The notes under the pieces are model-generated. The model was not told the DNA's origin and made no database searches. It saw nothing but the letters and a program-made list of their open reading frames with translations. A DNA stretch of 64,000 bases, taken from contig CAZZHG010000001.1 in NCBI GenBank assembly GCA_964653655.1, positions 1 through 64,000 of the forward strand, written 5' to 3'. Source of the stretch: CAZZHG01 sp964653655 (GTDB taxonomy: Bacteria; Bdellovibrionota; FAC87; UBA2466). Positions 39,811 to 48,681 of this stretch are shown piece after piece. Position numbers and translations under genes: made by a program. Positions within the stretch are counted from its first letter, which is position 1. Each line of letters begins with the position of its first letter.

Positions 39811-41547
39811 TCAAATCGCGGCGAAGCTCACGCCCGCCGGGCGGATGATGTCGAGAAGGTGCTGAAAGCCTTTCATCACCTTTTGCACGATTTCCTGGGA
39901 CTTCGCCTGAGTGGGCTTGCGTCCCTCGTCGGCTCCGGACGTCTCGGTTTTCTGGATCTGCCCGCCGGCATCGTAGGAGATGCGGATCGTGCCGACGCCC
40001 TTTTGAGAGATTTGAGTCGGCTTTCCGTTGGGGCCGTACTTGAAGTTCACGACCCGCTTGTCGGCGTCGATCATCTGGCTGATGCGTCCCGCTTTGTCGT
40101 AGGTAAGCGACACCTTTTCGTTCCGGCTGTTGGCGGCCTTCACCAGGTTGCCGCGCTCGTCGTAAGAGTAGTTCGAGACGAAATCGTTCTGAGTGACCTT
40201 GGTCACCTTCTTCCAGCGCGGATCGTACTCGAGCTTCAGCTCTTCGTTGGGGCCCGACTTCTCCATCAGCAGCCCGTCAGGGTAGTACTTGAAGTTGGTG
40301 ACCCGGCCGCCGGCGATGATTTGCTGAGGCTTGCCGCAGCAGGCGGTGTAGACGGTGACCGTCTCGAGTCCGTTCTGGCGGTTGATCTGCTTGTAGAGGA
40401 ACTTGGTCCCGTCGGCGCGAAGCTTCAGGAAGTACTCGTCGTATTGTTCTTCCGTGCCGCCGGCCGCGACTTTCTTCACCGACTTCGTCCAGAAGTTATT
40501 TTCCGGATCGCTCGAACCCTTGCCGAAGCTGTAGTTGGTTTCGCTGCCGTCCTTGTCCTTGTGGAAAATCACGAGCCCCGTCTTGTCGTAGCGGATTTCG
40601 CGGGACGCGCTCGCCTTGGGATCGGCGTCGTTCGGATAATCAATCTGCGTGAGAAGGTGCGGCAGGCCCTTGTTCTCGTACTTATAGACGAAGGTCTGAT
40701 TCATGGAATCGGTGACCTTCGTGAGATTGCCGCCCTTGTCGTAAGCGTAAGTGGCTTTGCGCGCTTGGTTGTCGACGATTTCGATGATGCGGTTCTCGTT
40801 CCATTTGAACTTGAGAGACAGCGTCTGGTCCTGGGAAGTAATGGAGGCGAGCTGCTGGGGCTGCTTCGGGTTGTACTTGTACTCGAAGAAGTAGCCGTTC
40901 TTGTCGACCTGCTTCACGAGGCGGCCGTCCTTGTCGAAGTACTGGGTGACTCCGGCCTTTTCCCGCATCCACTGGTTGTTCTTGAACTGGATGGACTCGA
41001 AGCCGAACTCCGACGAGGTCAGAAGCTCGTCGCTCGGAACCTCGCCCGTGAGGTTGAACTTGTTGGCGAGCTCCTTGCGGTAAGCGGGATCGGACTTCAG
41101 CTTGAGCTGCATGGGCTCGGGCATCTGCAGCTTCGAAAGCTCGGCATCGGAAAGTTTTCTGCCCTTTTGCCGCTCGAAATAGGCCTTCTTGATCGCGGCG
41201 AAAAATTGCTTTTTGTCGGCGGGCTTTTCCTTGTTCGGGCGGAAGGTGACCGTGTTGCCCGTCGTGCCGTCGCGTAGAAGCACGTTTCTATCGGCGGTGG
41301 TGGTGAGGGTGGTTTCGAAAGGACTCGTCCATCCCCATCCGAAAGCTCCGTCCCAGCCGTTGCTTTCGCTCACGGCCGTGATCGAGTTGTAAGTCCTCAC
41401 CAGTTCGAGAGGCACCGAAGCGCCGGGAAGACTGAAGTCGATGTAAATGACGTTGCCGCCGCCGTTTAGGCGATTCACCGTGAGGGCACGGGAGTCCAAC
41501 GCAAGCAAAGCCGCCAAAATTCCAAACAAAATGTAGGGGAAGCGCAT
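39811..41547 (-). CDS. Secreted RHS/YD-repeat protein, short form
   Basis: 578 residues with a signal peptide (ILFGILAALLALDSRA). The N-terminal segment (NVIYIDFSLPGASVPLELVRTYNS, then GWDGAFGWGWTSPFETTL) is the DUF6531-like start of RHS proteins. YD-type repeats fill about residues 190-530 (YDKGGNLTKVTD, YDERGNLVKAAN, YDKAGRISQMID, YGPNGKPTQISQ, YDAGGQIQK). It is far shorter than polymorphic-toxin RHS proteins and lacks the RHS core autocleavage motif and a variable toxin C terminus, so it is probably a surface or wall-associated beta-shell rather than a toxin. Two small genes follow in the same operon. Confidence 0.88.
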   Translation of the reverse strand: MRFPYILFGILAALLALDSRALTVNRLNGGGNVIYIDFSLPGASVPLELVRTYNSITAVSESNGWDGAFGWGWTSPFETTLTTTADRNVLLRDGTTGNTVTFRPNKEKPADKKQFFAAIKKAYFERQKGRKLSDAELSKLQMPEPMQLKLKSDPAYRKELANKFNLTGEVPSDELLTSSEFGFESIQFKNNQWMREKAGVTQYFDKDGRLVKQVDKNGYFFEYKYNPKQPQQLASITSQDQTLSLKFKWNENRIIEIVDNQARKATYAYDKGGNLTKVTDSMNQTFVYKYENKGLPHLLTQIDYPNDADPKASASREIRYDKTGLVIFHKDKDGSETNYSFGKGSSDPENNFWTKSVKKVAAGGTEEQYDEYFLKLRADGTKFLYKQINRQNGLETVTVYTACCGKPQQIIAGGRVTNFKYYPDGLLMEKSGPNEELKLEYDPRWKKVTKVTQNDFVSNYSYDERGNLVKAANSRNEKVSLTYDKAGRISQMIDADKRVVNFKYGPNGKPTQISQKGVGTIRISYDAGGQIQKTETSGADEGRKPTQAKSQEIVQKVMKGFQHLLDIIRPAGVSFAAI

Positions 41548-41554
41548 TCCCGTA

Positions 41555-41560
41555 ATTATA
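41555..41560 (-). promoter_or_regulatory. Perfect -10 box just upstream of the RHS operon
   Basis: TATAAT on the minus strand (41555-41560), seven bases before ATG 41547. The -35 region (CTGGCT, spacer 17) is weak. Such close placement predicts a leaderless or nearly leaderless mRNA. Confidence 0.55.
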
Positions 41561-41713
41561 CCCTGGCCCTAAGAGAGAGCCAGACTAGTCCTGCCGGATT
41601 GACGCGCTGTGATTAGGATACGAGTTAATAGTAAGTTTCTTTTATTTTGCCGCGCCTGCTCTGCAATCATTACAACGGCGTCACTTAAACAACCCTGTTG
41701 GGAGGTAATTACA

Positions 41714-42196
41714 GTGAAAGCTCTCTCTATCGCGTTTGGATTCATGTTCGCGGCGGCGACCGCGTTTGGTCTCGATCTCCGCCCCGGTCACTACCACGGC
41801 GGGGGCCAGTGGAAAGCTCTCGACGGAACCGCCGGCAAGTGGACCAGCCACATGACGGTCACCAAGGAAAAGACCGGTCTGGGAATCAAGGAAACGCTCA
41901 CGGTTCTCGACAAGGCCGGCAAGAAGGTTCACACCGAAAACTCCGAGTTCACCTCGGTGGCGACGAAACCCGGTTTCTTCAATACGCTCGACAAGGCGAA
42001 CAAGAACATCGGCAGCGGCTACTGCCTCAACGGCCAGTGCCACGTCGAGTACAACAAAGCGGACGGATCGAAGGGCGAGGAGACGTTCACGTTCTACCGT
42101 GGTCAGATCTTCCGTCTCGGCTCCGACGCGAAGGACAAGTTCCTCGTGACCTGGCACGGCTCGATGCACAAAGTGCGTCGCCCGCACCGGCATTAA
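41714..42196 (+). CDS. Secreted protein of unknown function
   Basis: 160 residues from GTG 41714, with GGAGGT at 41701-41706; the longer frame from 41609 carries no signal sequence in its first part and is rejected. Signal peptide LSIAFGFMFAAATAFGLD. The mature chain (RPGHYHGGGQWKALDGTAGKW) starts with a Gly/His/Trp-rich segment, then a beta-rich part with one Cys pair (GYCLNGQCHVEY) and a basic C terminus (KVRRPHRH). It resembles a small lipocalin-like or DUF3617-type beta-barrel, but that is only an impression. A strong terminator follows. Confidence 0.75.
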   Translation: MKALSIAFGFMFAAATAFGLDLRPGHYHGGGQWKALDGTAGKWTSHMTVTKEKTGLGIKETLTVLDKAGKKVHTENSEFTSVATKPGFFNTLDKANKNIGSGYCLNGQCHVEYNKADGSKGEETFTFYRGQIFRLGSDAKDKFLVTWHGSMHKVRRPHRH

Positions 42197-42216
42197 CTCG
42201 CCATTGTTTCTGGGAT

Positions 42217-42250
42217 ACGGCCGGGGATTTTCACCCGGCCGTTTCTTTTT
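42217..42250 (+). terminator. Intrinsic terminator
   Basis: Perfect 9-base stem ACGGCCGGG (42217-42225)/CCCGGCCGT (42234-42242) followed by TTCTTTTT, 20 bases after the stop of the secreted-protein gene. Confidence 0.9.
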
Positions 42251-42270
42251 CTGGCGGCTCTACCAAGGGC

Positions 42271-43581
42271 TTAGCGAAGAGCCGGAAAACCCGTCTCTTC
42301 CTCTTTTCCCCTCGAACCTTTCCTCGTCAGTTTGGTGTGCACGGACTCATAAACGTTGATCCAGAGATCTCGACTCTCCAGCACTGGCGCGACTAGAAAA
42401 GCGAATCGGTTAGTACAAAACGCTAGCGTGAAGAAGAGCACGACGTACCACCACGGTGTATCCATCGCGAGCAATCTTTTTCCCAGCAAACCGAAGATCA
42501 AGTAGATGAAGCCGAAATGGGTGGCGTAAAGGGTGAAGCTGTACCGTCGGCCCCAAGCCGACCAGTACTTGCTGCCCGGCAGATTCCAACGCGAATGAAG
42601 GAAAAAATAGAAGAGAACCCCAAGCAAATAGGTGTAACCGACGGTCAGGAAAATGCTGTAGGGCGGTTCCGCCATTACCGGAGAAATCTTGTAGTACTGA
42701 TTGTAGTTCCAAGGAGAGCCACCGAGCTTGCCTATAGCGATCAAGATGCCTGCGATACTGAAATACCGTAAAATCGTCGTCCACATTGGAACCCGATTTC
42801 GAAATTGCAGATACATATGGGCGCCCAGTGCCCAAATACTGAAATAGGGGAGGAAGTTCCAGCACGGGAAGAACCGCAGAAAGTGGGTGATCGGATCAAT
42901 GTTTTGCGCATCGGCGGGAAACGGCTGGGCAATCCAGTTCCAGACGAACGCGCTTGCTGTAAAAAAGCCTATGCAGGCTATGAATTTTGACCTCTCCATT
43001 CTGGTCCACAGGCTGAGTAGGACTCCGAAAAGTACATAGAAAGAGATCTCGTAGGAAAGACTCCACATCGCCACATTTAGAAAGCCCGCCGTGTAACCAA
43101 CGGGCGGAAGAAATAGCGTATACAGCGCTGACTTCAGGTCGGCATAAAGGCTGTAGAAAGTCACATCGCCCGGGAGCTGAAGATTCCCGGTCGAAGCTCC
43201 ATGAAGATTCAACAGGACCATTACCGCATAGATGGCCAGCATGAAGACGAGACTCCCCCAAGCGACGGGGTAAATTCGAAAGATTCTCTTCTTGCAAAAG
43301 TCCATCAGGTCAAAATCTCTTCCCTTGTCCAGAGAGGTCACCACGGAGTAGGTGATGACAAAACCGCTCAAGATGAAAAAGAGCCCGACGCAGAACCAGC
43401 CTAGCCAGCACTCCCATGTTCCGAGTCCATATGGGTCGTCAAATCCCAGTTTTCTGACGATAAATACTTCCAGAAAATGTACGAGCACCACGCCGTTGGC
43501 GGCCCAGAAGCGGAGTACGTCTATCTTTTCAAGGGCACTTAGCGTTCGTGTCTTAGATTCAGTCGGGGTCGTTTCAGACAT
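42271..43581 (-). CDS. Acyltransferase family 3 (OafA/YrhL-like) membrane protein
   Basis: 436 residues from ATG 43581 with GGAG upstream; the frame continues to 43686 but those codons are not protein-like. About ten membrane segments. The acyltransferase-3 signature is present: KIDVLRFWAANGVVLVHFLE with the catalytic His in VLVHF, then FCVGLFFILSGFVITYS, KRIFRIYPVAW, and the C-terminal WSLSYEISFYVLFG. These enzymes move acetyl or other acyl groups to sugars of LPS O-antigen, peptidoglycan or capsule. Base composition is lower in GC than its neighbours, so it may have been acquired separately. Monocistronic and located at the end of the tad operon. Confidence 0.9.
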   Translation of the reverse strand: MSETTPTESKTRTLSALEKIDVLRFWAANGVVLVHFLEVFIVRKLGFDDPYGLGTWECWLGWFCVGLFFILSGFVITYSVVTSLDKGRDFDLMDFCKKRIFRIYPVAWGSLVFMLAIYAVMVLLNLHGASTGNLQLPGDVTFYSLYADLKSALYTLFLPPVGYTAGFLNVAMWSLSYEISFYVLFGVLLSLWTRMERSKFIACIGFFTASAFVWNWIAQPFPADAQNIDPITHFLRFFPCWNFLPYFSIWALGAHMYLQFRNRVPMWTTILRYFSIAGILIAIGKLGGSPWNYNQYYKISPVMAEPPYSIFLTVGYTYLLGVLFYFFLHSRWNLPGSKYWSAWGRRYSFTLYATHFGFIYLIFGLLGKRLLAMDTPWWYVVLFFTLAFCTNRFAFLVAPVLESRDLWINVYESVHTKLTRKGSRGKEEETGFPALR

Positions 43582-43811
43582 GGTAAATTTCTCCGGCTGA
43601 GGGTCGTCGGCCTCCTCCGGCCATAGTCCGGTGGATACATTTCGAAGCCGCTTCCGAGCGGCGGCGCCCTTCGGCAAGGTTTGCAAAAAATATTCCAGTT
43701 TTGGATTCGCGGTTGGGGAGTCTCGAGGGCCGTATTCTTACGGAGGGCGAGCCGAATCGACGGAATTTGTCACCCGGGGGTGGTCGAGTGCGAGGGGTAA
43801 ATTGTCTCGGT
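43582..43811. other. Intergenic region between the tad operon end and the acyltransferase
   Basis: About 230 bases with no credible gene; the plus-strand frames here lack signals and ribosome binding sites. It presumably includes the end of the tad transcript and the acyltransferase promoter, but I see neither a clear terminator nor a promoter. Confidence 0.35.
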
Positions 43812-44690
43812 CTACACTCGGACCTGAATGATCTTCCAAATCGCGAAGCCGCCCGCGAACTGAAGCATCATCATGAGCGTGAGGAGCACCCAGCCGGGAA
43901 TGGTCGTGAACATCGGACGAATTCGCTCCGGATCGATCGTGTACAACACCGCGCCCAAGGCAAACGGCATGAGCACGACGATGATTCCCTGCATGACGCC
44001 TTGGGAGACCATCGCCGAGATCTTCGACTCGACCTTGATGCGCTCGCGGATGGTGTAGGAGATCGTCTCGAAAGTTTCGGCGAGGTTACCGCCGGTCTCC
44101 TTCAGGATGTTGACGCTAGTGGTGAACATCTCGACGTCGTCGGCGGGAAGCCGGACCGACAGATTCGACATGGCGTCTTCCAGGGTCACGCCTAGTTTGT
44201 TCTGGCTGAGCACGAGCGCGAACTCTTGGGAAATCGGATTGGCCAGCTCGTCGGAAACGAGCTGGAGCGCCTGGTTCACGTTCAGGCCGGAACGAAGCGA
44301 GTTGGACATCAGAGAAAGGCCGTCCACCATCTGAAGGACGAACTTCTTGATACGGCGCTTATGCATGATGCCGATCACTTTTCCGGGCAGCTTCCAGCCG
44401 ATGAAGATGAAGAAAAGGCCGAAGATCACGCCTCCGCCGAGAGACGGCGAGAGGAGAAAGATGCCGAGCAGGAACAGGAAAACCAGATAAACCGCGTAGT
44501 AGCGCGTGCATTTCTGGACCGGGACTTCCATGAACATCAGATCCATCTTCGCGACCATGAACTCGACTTCCCCCATGACCTTTCGGCCGGCCCAGGAATA
44601 GAGTTTGTCGCCGTTGATGAGCAGGCCGATGAGGATCACTCCTCCGACCCACCCGATGGATACCCATTTTAGGATTTCTGAAAGTTCCAT
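43812..44690 (-). CDS. tadB: Tad pilus inner-membrane platform protein TadB (T2SSF domain)
   Basis: 292 residues from ATG 44690. The first segment (LKWVSIGWVGGVILIGLLI) and a second pair (VYLVFLFLLGIFLL..., VIFGLFFIFIGW) are membrane helices; the T2SSF domain at about 125-255 has LVLQMVDGLSLMSNSLRSGLNVNQALQ and LVLSQNKLGVTLEDAMSNL. The C terminus adds two helices. In canonical Tad systems TadB and TadC form a pair of related platform proteins; only this one is found here before the operon ends. It follows the ATPase by five bases. Confidence 0.93.
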   Translation of the reverse strand: MELSEILKWVSIGWVGGVILIGLLINGDKLYSWAGRKVMGEVEFMVAKMDLMFMEVPVQKCTRYYAVYLVFLFLLGIFLLSPSLGGGVIFGLFFIFIGWKLPGKVIGIMHKRRIKKFVLQMVDGLSLMSNSLRSGLNVNQALQLVSDELANPISQEFALVLSQNKLGVTLEDAMSNLSVRLPADDVEMFTTSVNILKETGGNLAETFETISYTIRERIKVESKISAMVSQGVMQGIIVVLMPFALGAVLYTIDPERIRPMFTTIPGWVLLTLMMMLQFAGGFAIWKIIQVRV

Positions 44691-44695
44691 ACGCC

Positions 44696-46876
44696 TTAAC
44701 CCACGGAGAAAATACCGCGCGGGATTTTGATCCCTTGTTGTTCCAGCTCGTCGACGAATTTCGGGATGAAGCCCGTCGCGACGAACTTGCCTTGAACCTT
44801 CCGGTTTTTGTCCATGCCGGTGCGTTTGAAAGCGAAAACTTCCTGCAAAGTGACGACGTCGCCCTGCATACCGCAAACTTCCGTGATGCTCGTGACCTTA
44901 CGGGAGCCGTCGCTGAGACGGGTCTGCTGCACGATGAGGTTCACGGCGGAGGCGATCTGCTCGCGGATGGCTTTCGCCGGGAGATCCATTCCGGCCATCA
45001 TCACCAGCGTTTCCATACGGGAGATGCAGTCGCGGGGCGTGTTCGAGTGAATCGTCGTCATCGAGCCGTCATGGCCGGTGTTCATGGCTTGCAACATGTC
45101 CAGCGCTTCGCCCGCGCGGCACTCACCGACGATGATTCGATCCGGCCGCATACGCAGCGTGTTTCTCACGAGGTCGCGGATGGTGACGGCGCCCTGGCCT
45201 TCGAGGTTCGCGGCGCGGGTTTCCAGGCGGCCCCAATGATCCTGGGGGAGCTGAAGCTCGGCGGCGTCTTCGACGGTCAGAATGCGCTCGTTGGTCGGGA
45301 TGAAGGCCGCCATCACGTTCAAAAGCGTGGTCTTTCCGGAGCCGGTGCCGCCGGAGATGACTATATTAAGGCGCGCTTCGATGCACGAGCGCAGGAAGTC
45401 CGCCATTTCGTCCGTCATCGAGTTGTATTTCACCAGATCTTTGTAGGTGAGGCGGCTCTTGGCGAACTTACGAATCGTGATCATCGGGCCTTGCACGGCC
45501 AGAGGCGGGATGATCGCGTGCACGCGGGAGCCGTCCGGAAGGCGGGCGTCCACGTAAGGCGTTTTCTCGTCGATACGGCGGCCGAGCGGCGCCACGATAC
45601 GCTCGATGACCGACAGCAGCTGGGTCGTGCCCGAGAAAGTCTTGTTCGAAAGGACCAGCTTACCGGAGCGCTCCACGTAGATCTGATCCTTGCGGTTCAC
45701 CATGACTTCGCTGACGGAATCGTCGAGAAGCAGATCTTGAATGGGGCCAAGCTCGAGGGCCTCGTCGAGGATTTCCTTCACCAGCATCTGGATCTCGTCG
45801 CGGGACCGGAAGGGGTGCACTTCCTTGTCGAGCAGCTCCACGACCACGGTCTTGGTCTTTTCACGGAGCACGGCTTTCTTCTTCGAGTCGTTACCGGTTT
45901 CGGTATCGACCTTTTTCAAGTCCATGGTCTCGATGAGCTGCTTGTGAATGCGCTGCTTGAGCGACGACCACTCGTCCGAAGGCTTTTCGTCCTTCATCTG
46001 GGAGCGGTCGAAAACGATCTGCGACGGCGCGACCTTCTGGCCGTCCTTGCCGACGACGACGCCGGTGTGCGCTTTCTTGAGCTTTAGGCTCGCGTCCGAA
46101 GGTTTTTTGAGCTGGGCCAGCTTGTCGAGCACCTGGTGCTCGGCGATGGCGCGCACGAGGGTGAAATAGGATTTGGTGACCTCGGTCCGGGCCGCGGCGA
46201 GGACGAAGGGGGTGGCCTTCGTCATGCAGGTCACCGTCGTCAAAACGTCTTCGGGGAGCACCGAAAGAAGCTGCTTCTTCAGATTGTTCTGCACCATCTG
46301 GGGCGTGATTCCGGTCTTCGTGCTGTAGTTGTTCAGCACTACCTTGATCATTTCCGGCGGGAAAAGCAGGTTCTGCACCTTCTCGATGCTTCGCTTCGTG
46401 TGGTGAAGCACCAGAATCTCGGGAAGGGTGATCATGAAAATGAGAGACGTATTCTCCAGCACCTTCACGGTCGTCTCGTCGATGTCGTTTCCGAGATCCA
46501 CGATTACGTAATGGAAGAAGGTCTTCAGGTGCTTCAGCGCCTTCGCGGCGTTCTCTGGATCCACCGTGGAGAGCTGTTCGGGGTCCAGCACCATCGGCAT
46601 GTAGTGGACTCCGGACGTCGGGTGCACGGCCGCGTAGGCGGTCATGGCGGAGGCGTCGAGCCGGCCTTCGTGAGCGCCCAGCTCCATGATGGTGCGTTTC
46701 GGCTTGATGCCGAGAAGCATCGACACGTCCCCGCAAGCCTTGGGGTCCATGTCGAGGAGCATGACTTTCTGTTTGCTGTCGATGGCCGTGGAAATGGCGT
46801 AGTTGACGGCGAAGGTAGTCTTACCCACCCCTCCTTTGCCACCCAACACAGCTATGACGTGTGGTTGCTGGGCCAT
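44696..46876 (-). CDS. tadA: Fused TadZ-TadA: ParA-like localisation ATPase joined to the pilus assembly ATPase
   Basis: 726 residues. Residues 1-260 are a ParA/MinD-type domain (CpaE/TadZ): deviant Walker A GGKGGVGKTT (12-21), VMLLDMDPKACGD, and FHYVIVDLGND. A linker of about 70 charged residues leads to the secretion ATPase of the CpaF/TadA family at about 330-720: QDLLLDDSVSEVMVN, IDEKTPYVDARLPDGSR, Walker A ISGGTGSGKTTLL near 510, the Asp box LTVEDAAELQL, Walker B PDRIIVGECRAGEA and the His box GHDGSMTTIHSN. TadZ and TadA are usually separate genes. The fusion would fix the power source at the polar localisation factor. Codon spacing shows no frameshift. Confidence 0.95.
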   Translation of the reverse strand: MAQQPHVIAVLGGKGGVGKTTFAVNYAISTAIDSKQKVMLLDMDPKACGDVSMLLGIKPKRTIMELGAHEGRLDASAMTAYAAVHPTSGVHYMPMVLDPEQLSTVDPENAAKALKHLKTFFHYVIVDLGNDIDETTVKVLENTSLIFMITLPEILVLHHTKRSIEKVQNLLFPPEMIKVVLNNYSTKTGITPQMVQNNLKKQLLSVLPEDVLTTVTCMTKATPFVLAAARTEVTKSYFTLVRAIAEHQVLDKLAQLKKPSDASLKLKKAHTGVVVGKDGQKVAPSQIVFDRSQMKDEKPSDEWSSLKQRIHKQLIETMDLKKVDTETGNDSKKKAVLREKTKTVVVELLDKEVHPFRSRDEIQMLVKEILDEALELGPIQDLLLDDSVSEVMVNRKDQIYVERSGKLVLSNKTFSGTTQLLSVIERIVAPLGRRIDEKTPYVDARLPDGSRVHAIIPPLAVQGPMITIRKFAKSRLTYKDLVKYNSMTDEMADFLRSCIEARLNIVISGGTGSGKTTLLNVMAAFIPTNERILTVEDAAELQLPQDHWGRLETRAANLEGQGAVTIRDLVRNTLRMRPDRIIVGECRAGEALDMLQAMNTGHDGSMTTIHSNTPRDCISRMETLVMMAGMDLPAKAIREQIASAVNLIVQQTRLSDGSRKVTSITEVCGMQGDVVTLQEVFAFKRTGMDKNRKVQGKFVATGFIPKFVDELEQQGIKIPRGIFSVG

Positions 46877-46921
46877 ATGCTATTCGGCCGCCCCTCTAGG
46901 CGGATCTGTCCCCTGTTGCCG

Positions 46922-48589
46922 CTAACGTTCGCCGGCGTTGAGCCGGAATTTCCTGGTGATGTCCTCGGTGCCCGCGCTCGCCGTCCTGAGGATCTCAGGC
47001 GTGACGAAGATGATGTACTGCTGCTTGTCCCGGCGGAAACTCTTCGACCGGCTCATGTTGAACAGCGGCGTCGTTCCCGACGATTGCGCTCCTCCGACCG
47101 AGCGGGTCGGTTCCCGGTTGTAACCCGAAAGCGCCGAGTCCACCGCGTAACCGCCGAGAGCCGCCGAGTCGCCGTTCTTCACGGTGACTTGCGTCTGCAA
47201 GGAATTGGTCGCGATGATGGGCGCGCCCGAGTTTTGTCCTAGCAAGCTGTTCAAGCTGATTTGCACGCCGAGGTCGATGCTGTCGGACCCCGGAATCGTC
47301 GCAGCCCGGACTTTCGTCACGTTCTGAACCGGGATTTCCTGCAGCGAAGCCTCGCCCCTTTCGTTCACGATACGGGAGTAGAGCTTGATGGAGCTCTCGA
47401 TCACCGACGGAACGTCCGAGCGGTCCTTCACGATGATGGACTCTTCCTTCAGCACTCGCGCGTGCTGATGGTTTCTCGCCGTGACGAGCTTCGGAAAGAG
47501 GTTCGAGACGGTCGCGACCAGGTTCGCCGACAGTTCTCCGAGGGAGCTGTCGTACTTGATGGTGCTGCTGTCTCCCGCGAGCGGTTTCCACTCGAAGTTG
47601 AACGTCTTTTCGTACTCGTTGTTGAGCTCGACGTAATCCACGGTGATCTTGATGTCCTGGGCCGGCGGCGACGCCTGGCGCGGACGGACCCGCAGAAGAT
47701 CGACGATGGCGGGCAAGCCGCCGGTGCCGCCCGCGGCTTTCGGCTTCACTTCGCCGCCTTCCCCCTTGGTCGGCTCGATGAAAACTTCGGGTAGATACGT
47801 CTTCGCGATTTCGACCGCGCGATCCGCTTCGAAATCACTCTCCGCCGTGCCTTCGAGGAAGATGTTGTTGTTCACGACCCGGGATGTGATTTCCGGCGAG
47901 CCGATCTCGCGCTCGATACGCTCGGCAAGGATGTTCATGGTCATCTTGCTGATCGTCGCGAGGTTCTTGATGTTCACTTCCTTCTTCTTCGGATCCCGGT
48001 CCTTCATCGCGGCCACGACGCGCATGATTCGGATCATGTCCTTCGGGAGCAGGATTTCGCCGTCCATGATGATGGTGCCGCCGACGGTGCGGATCTTCAG
48101 GCCTTCGATGTCGCCGAGAAGCTCCTCGAGCTGGCTGATGACCCGGCCCATGTCTTCCCGGGTGACCGTCACGTTGTAGGTGACCCGCGGAGTGCCGTTC
48201 GAGTCGTGGATGGTCAAATCGGTGTAACCGGAGTTCTTCGGGACGAGTACCAGGCGCCGTTCCCGGTCGCCGTCCTTCACGCGGCGGTACTCGAAGAGAC
48301 TCGAGTCGGTCACGAAGATCGGACCGATGTCGAACTCGAATTCCAGGGTTCGGGATATGCCGGTCGAGAGAGTCAGGCCGACCCGGCGGGGCGCCACGAC
48401 TTCCTTCGCCGGATCCTTCGACCGCTCTTCTTCTTCGGCTTTAGCCGCTTCGGCCTTGTCCTGGCCCGGGAGAGACGGCGGTTTGCCTTCCTCCTCGGCG
48501 CGCAGAAGTTTCGCCGATCCGATGGCGAACGAGAGCACGATGGCTAGCCATCTCGCTCCGTAACTTCCCATGTTAAGTTTCATGTTCAT
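46922..48589 (-). CDS. cpaC: Tad outer-membrane secretin RcpA/CpaC
   Basis: 555 residues, start at ATG 48589 or, better spaced from GGAAG, ATG 48583. Signal sequence LAIVLSFAIGSAKLLRA, then a charged linker (EEEGKPPSLPGQDKAEAAKAE). An N-terminal pilus-secretin domain (about 75-150; LTLSTGISRTLEFEFDIG) is followed by a BON-like region at about 160-265, and the secretin beta domain (about 320-540; IKITVDYVELNNEYEKTFN, SGAPIIATNSLQTQVTVKNGDSAALGGY, KQQYIIFVTPEI). It forms the outer-membrane channel of the Flp pilus. The 45-base gap to the ATPase keeps it in the operon. Confidence 0.94.
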   Translation of the reverse strand: MNMKLNMGSYGARWLAIVLSFAIGSAKLLRAEEEGKPPSLPGQDKAEAAKAEEEERSKDPAKEVVAPRRVGLTLSTGISRTLEFEFDIGPIFVTDSSLFEYRRVKDGDRERRLVLVPKNSGYTDLTIHDSNGTPRVTYNVTVTREDMGRVISQLEELLGDIEGLKIRTVGGTIIMDGEILLPKDMIRIMRVVAAMKDRDPKKKEVNIKNLATISKMTMNILAERIEREIGSPEITSRVVNNNIFLEGTAESDFEADRAVEIAKTYLPEVFIEPTKGEGGEVKPKAAGGTGGLPAIVDLLRVRPRQASPPAQDIKITVDYVELNNEYEKTFNFEWKPLAGDSSTIKYDSSLGELSANLVATVSNLFPKLVTARNHQHARVLKEESIIVKDRSDVPSVIESSIKLYSRIVNERGEASLQEIPVQNVTKVRAATIPGSDSIDLGVQISLNSLLGQNSGAPIIATNSLQTQVTVKNGDSAALGGYAVDSALSGYNREPTRSVGGAQSSGTTPLFNMSRSKSFRRDKQQYIIFVTPEILRTASAGTEDITRKFRLNAGER

Positions 48590-48681
48590 ACTTCCCTACT
48601 TCCCACTGCCAGCCCCGATGCTTCGCCGTCCTTCGCCGAGGCGGAGTCCGCGAACCCTTACGGGTGGCTATCCCCAAAAAC

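Noticed and set aside
39859..41277. Long plus-strand frame opposite the RHS gene
   Set aside because: Composition is Leu/Val/Arg-rich, as antisense frames of repeat genes are; the RHS repeats on the minus strand are unmistakable.
44735..46087. Long plus-strand frame opposite the TadZ-TadA gene
   Set aside because: Shadow of the ATPase gene; no motif or start signal.
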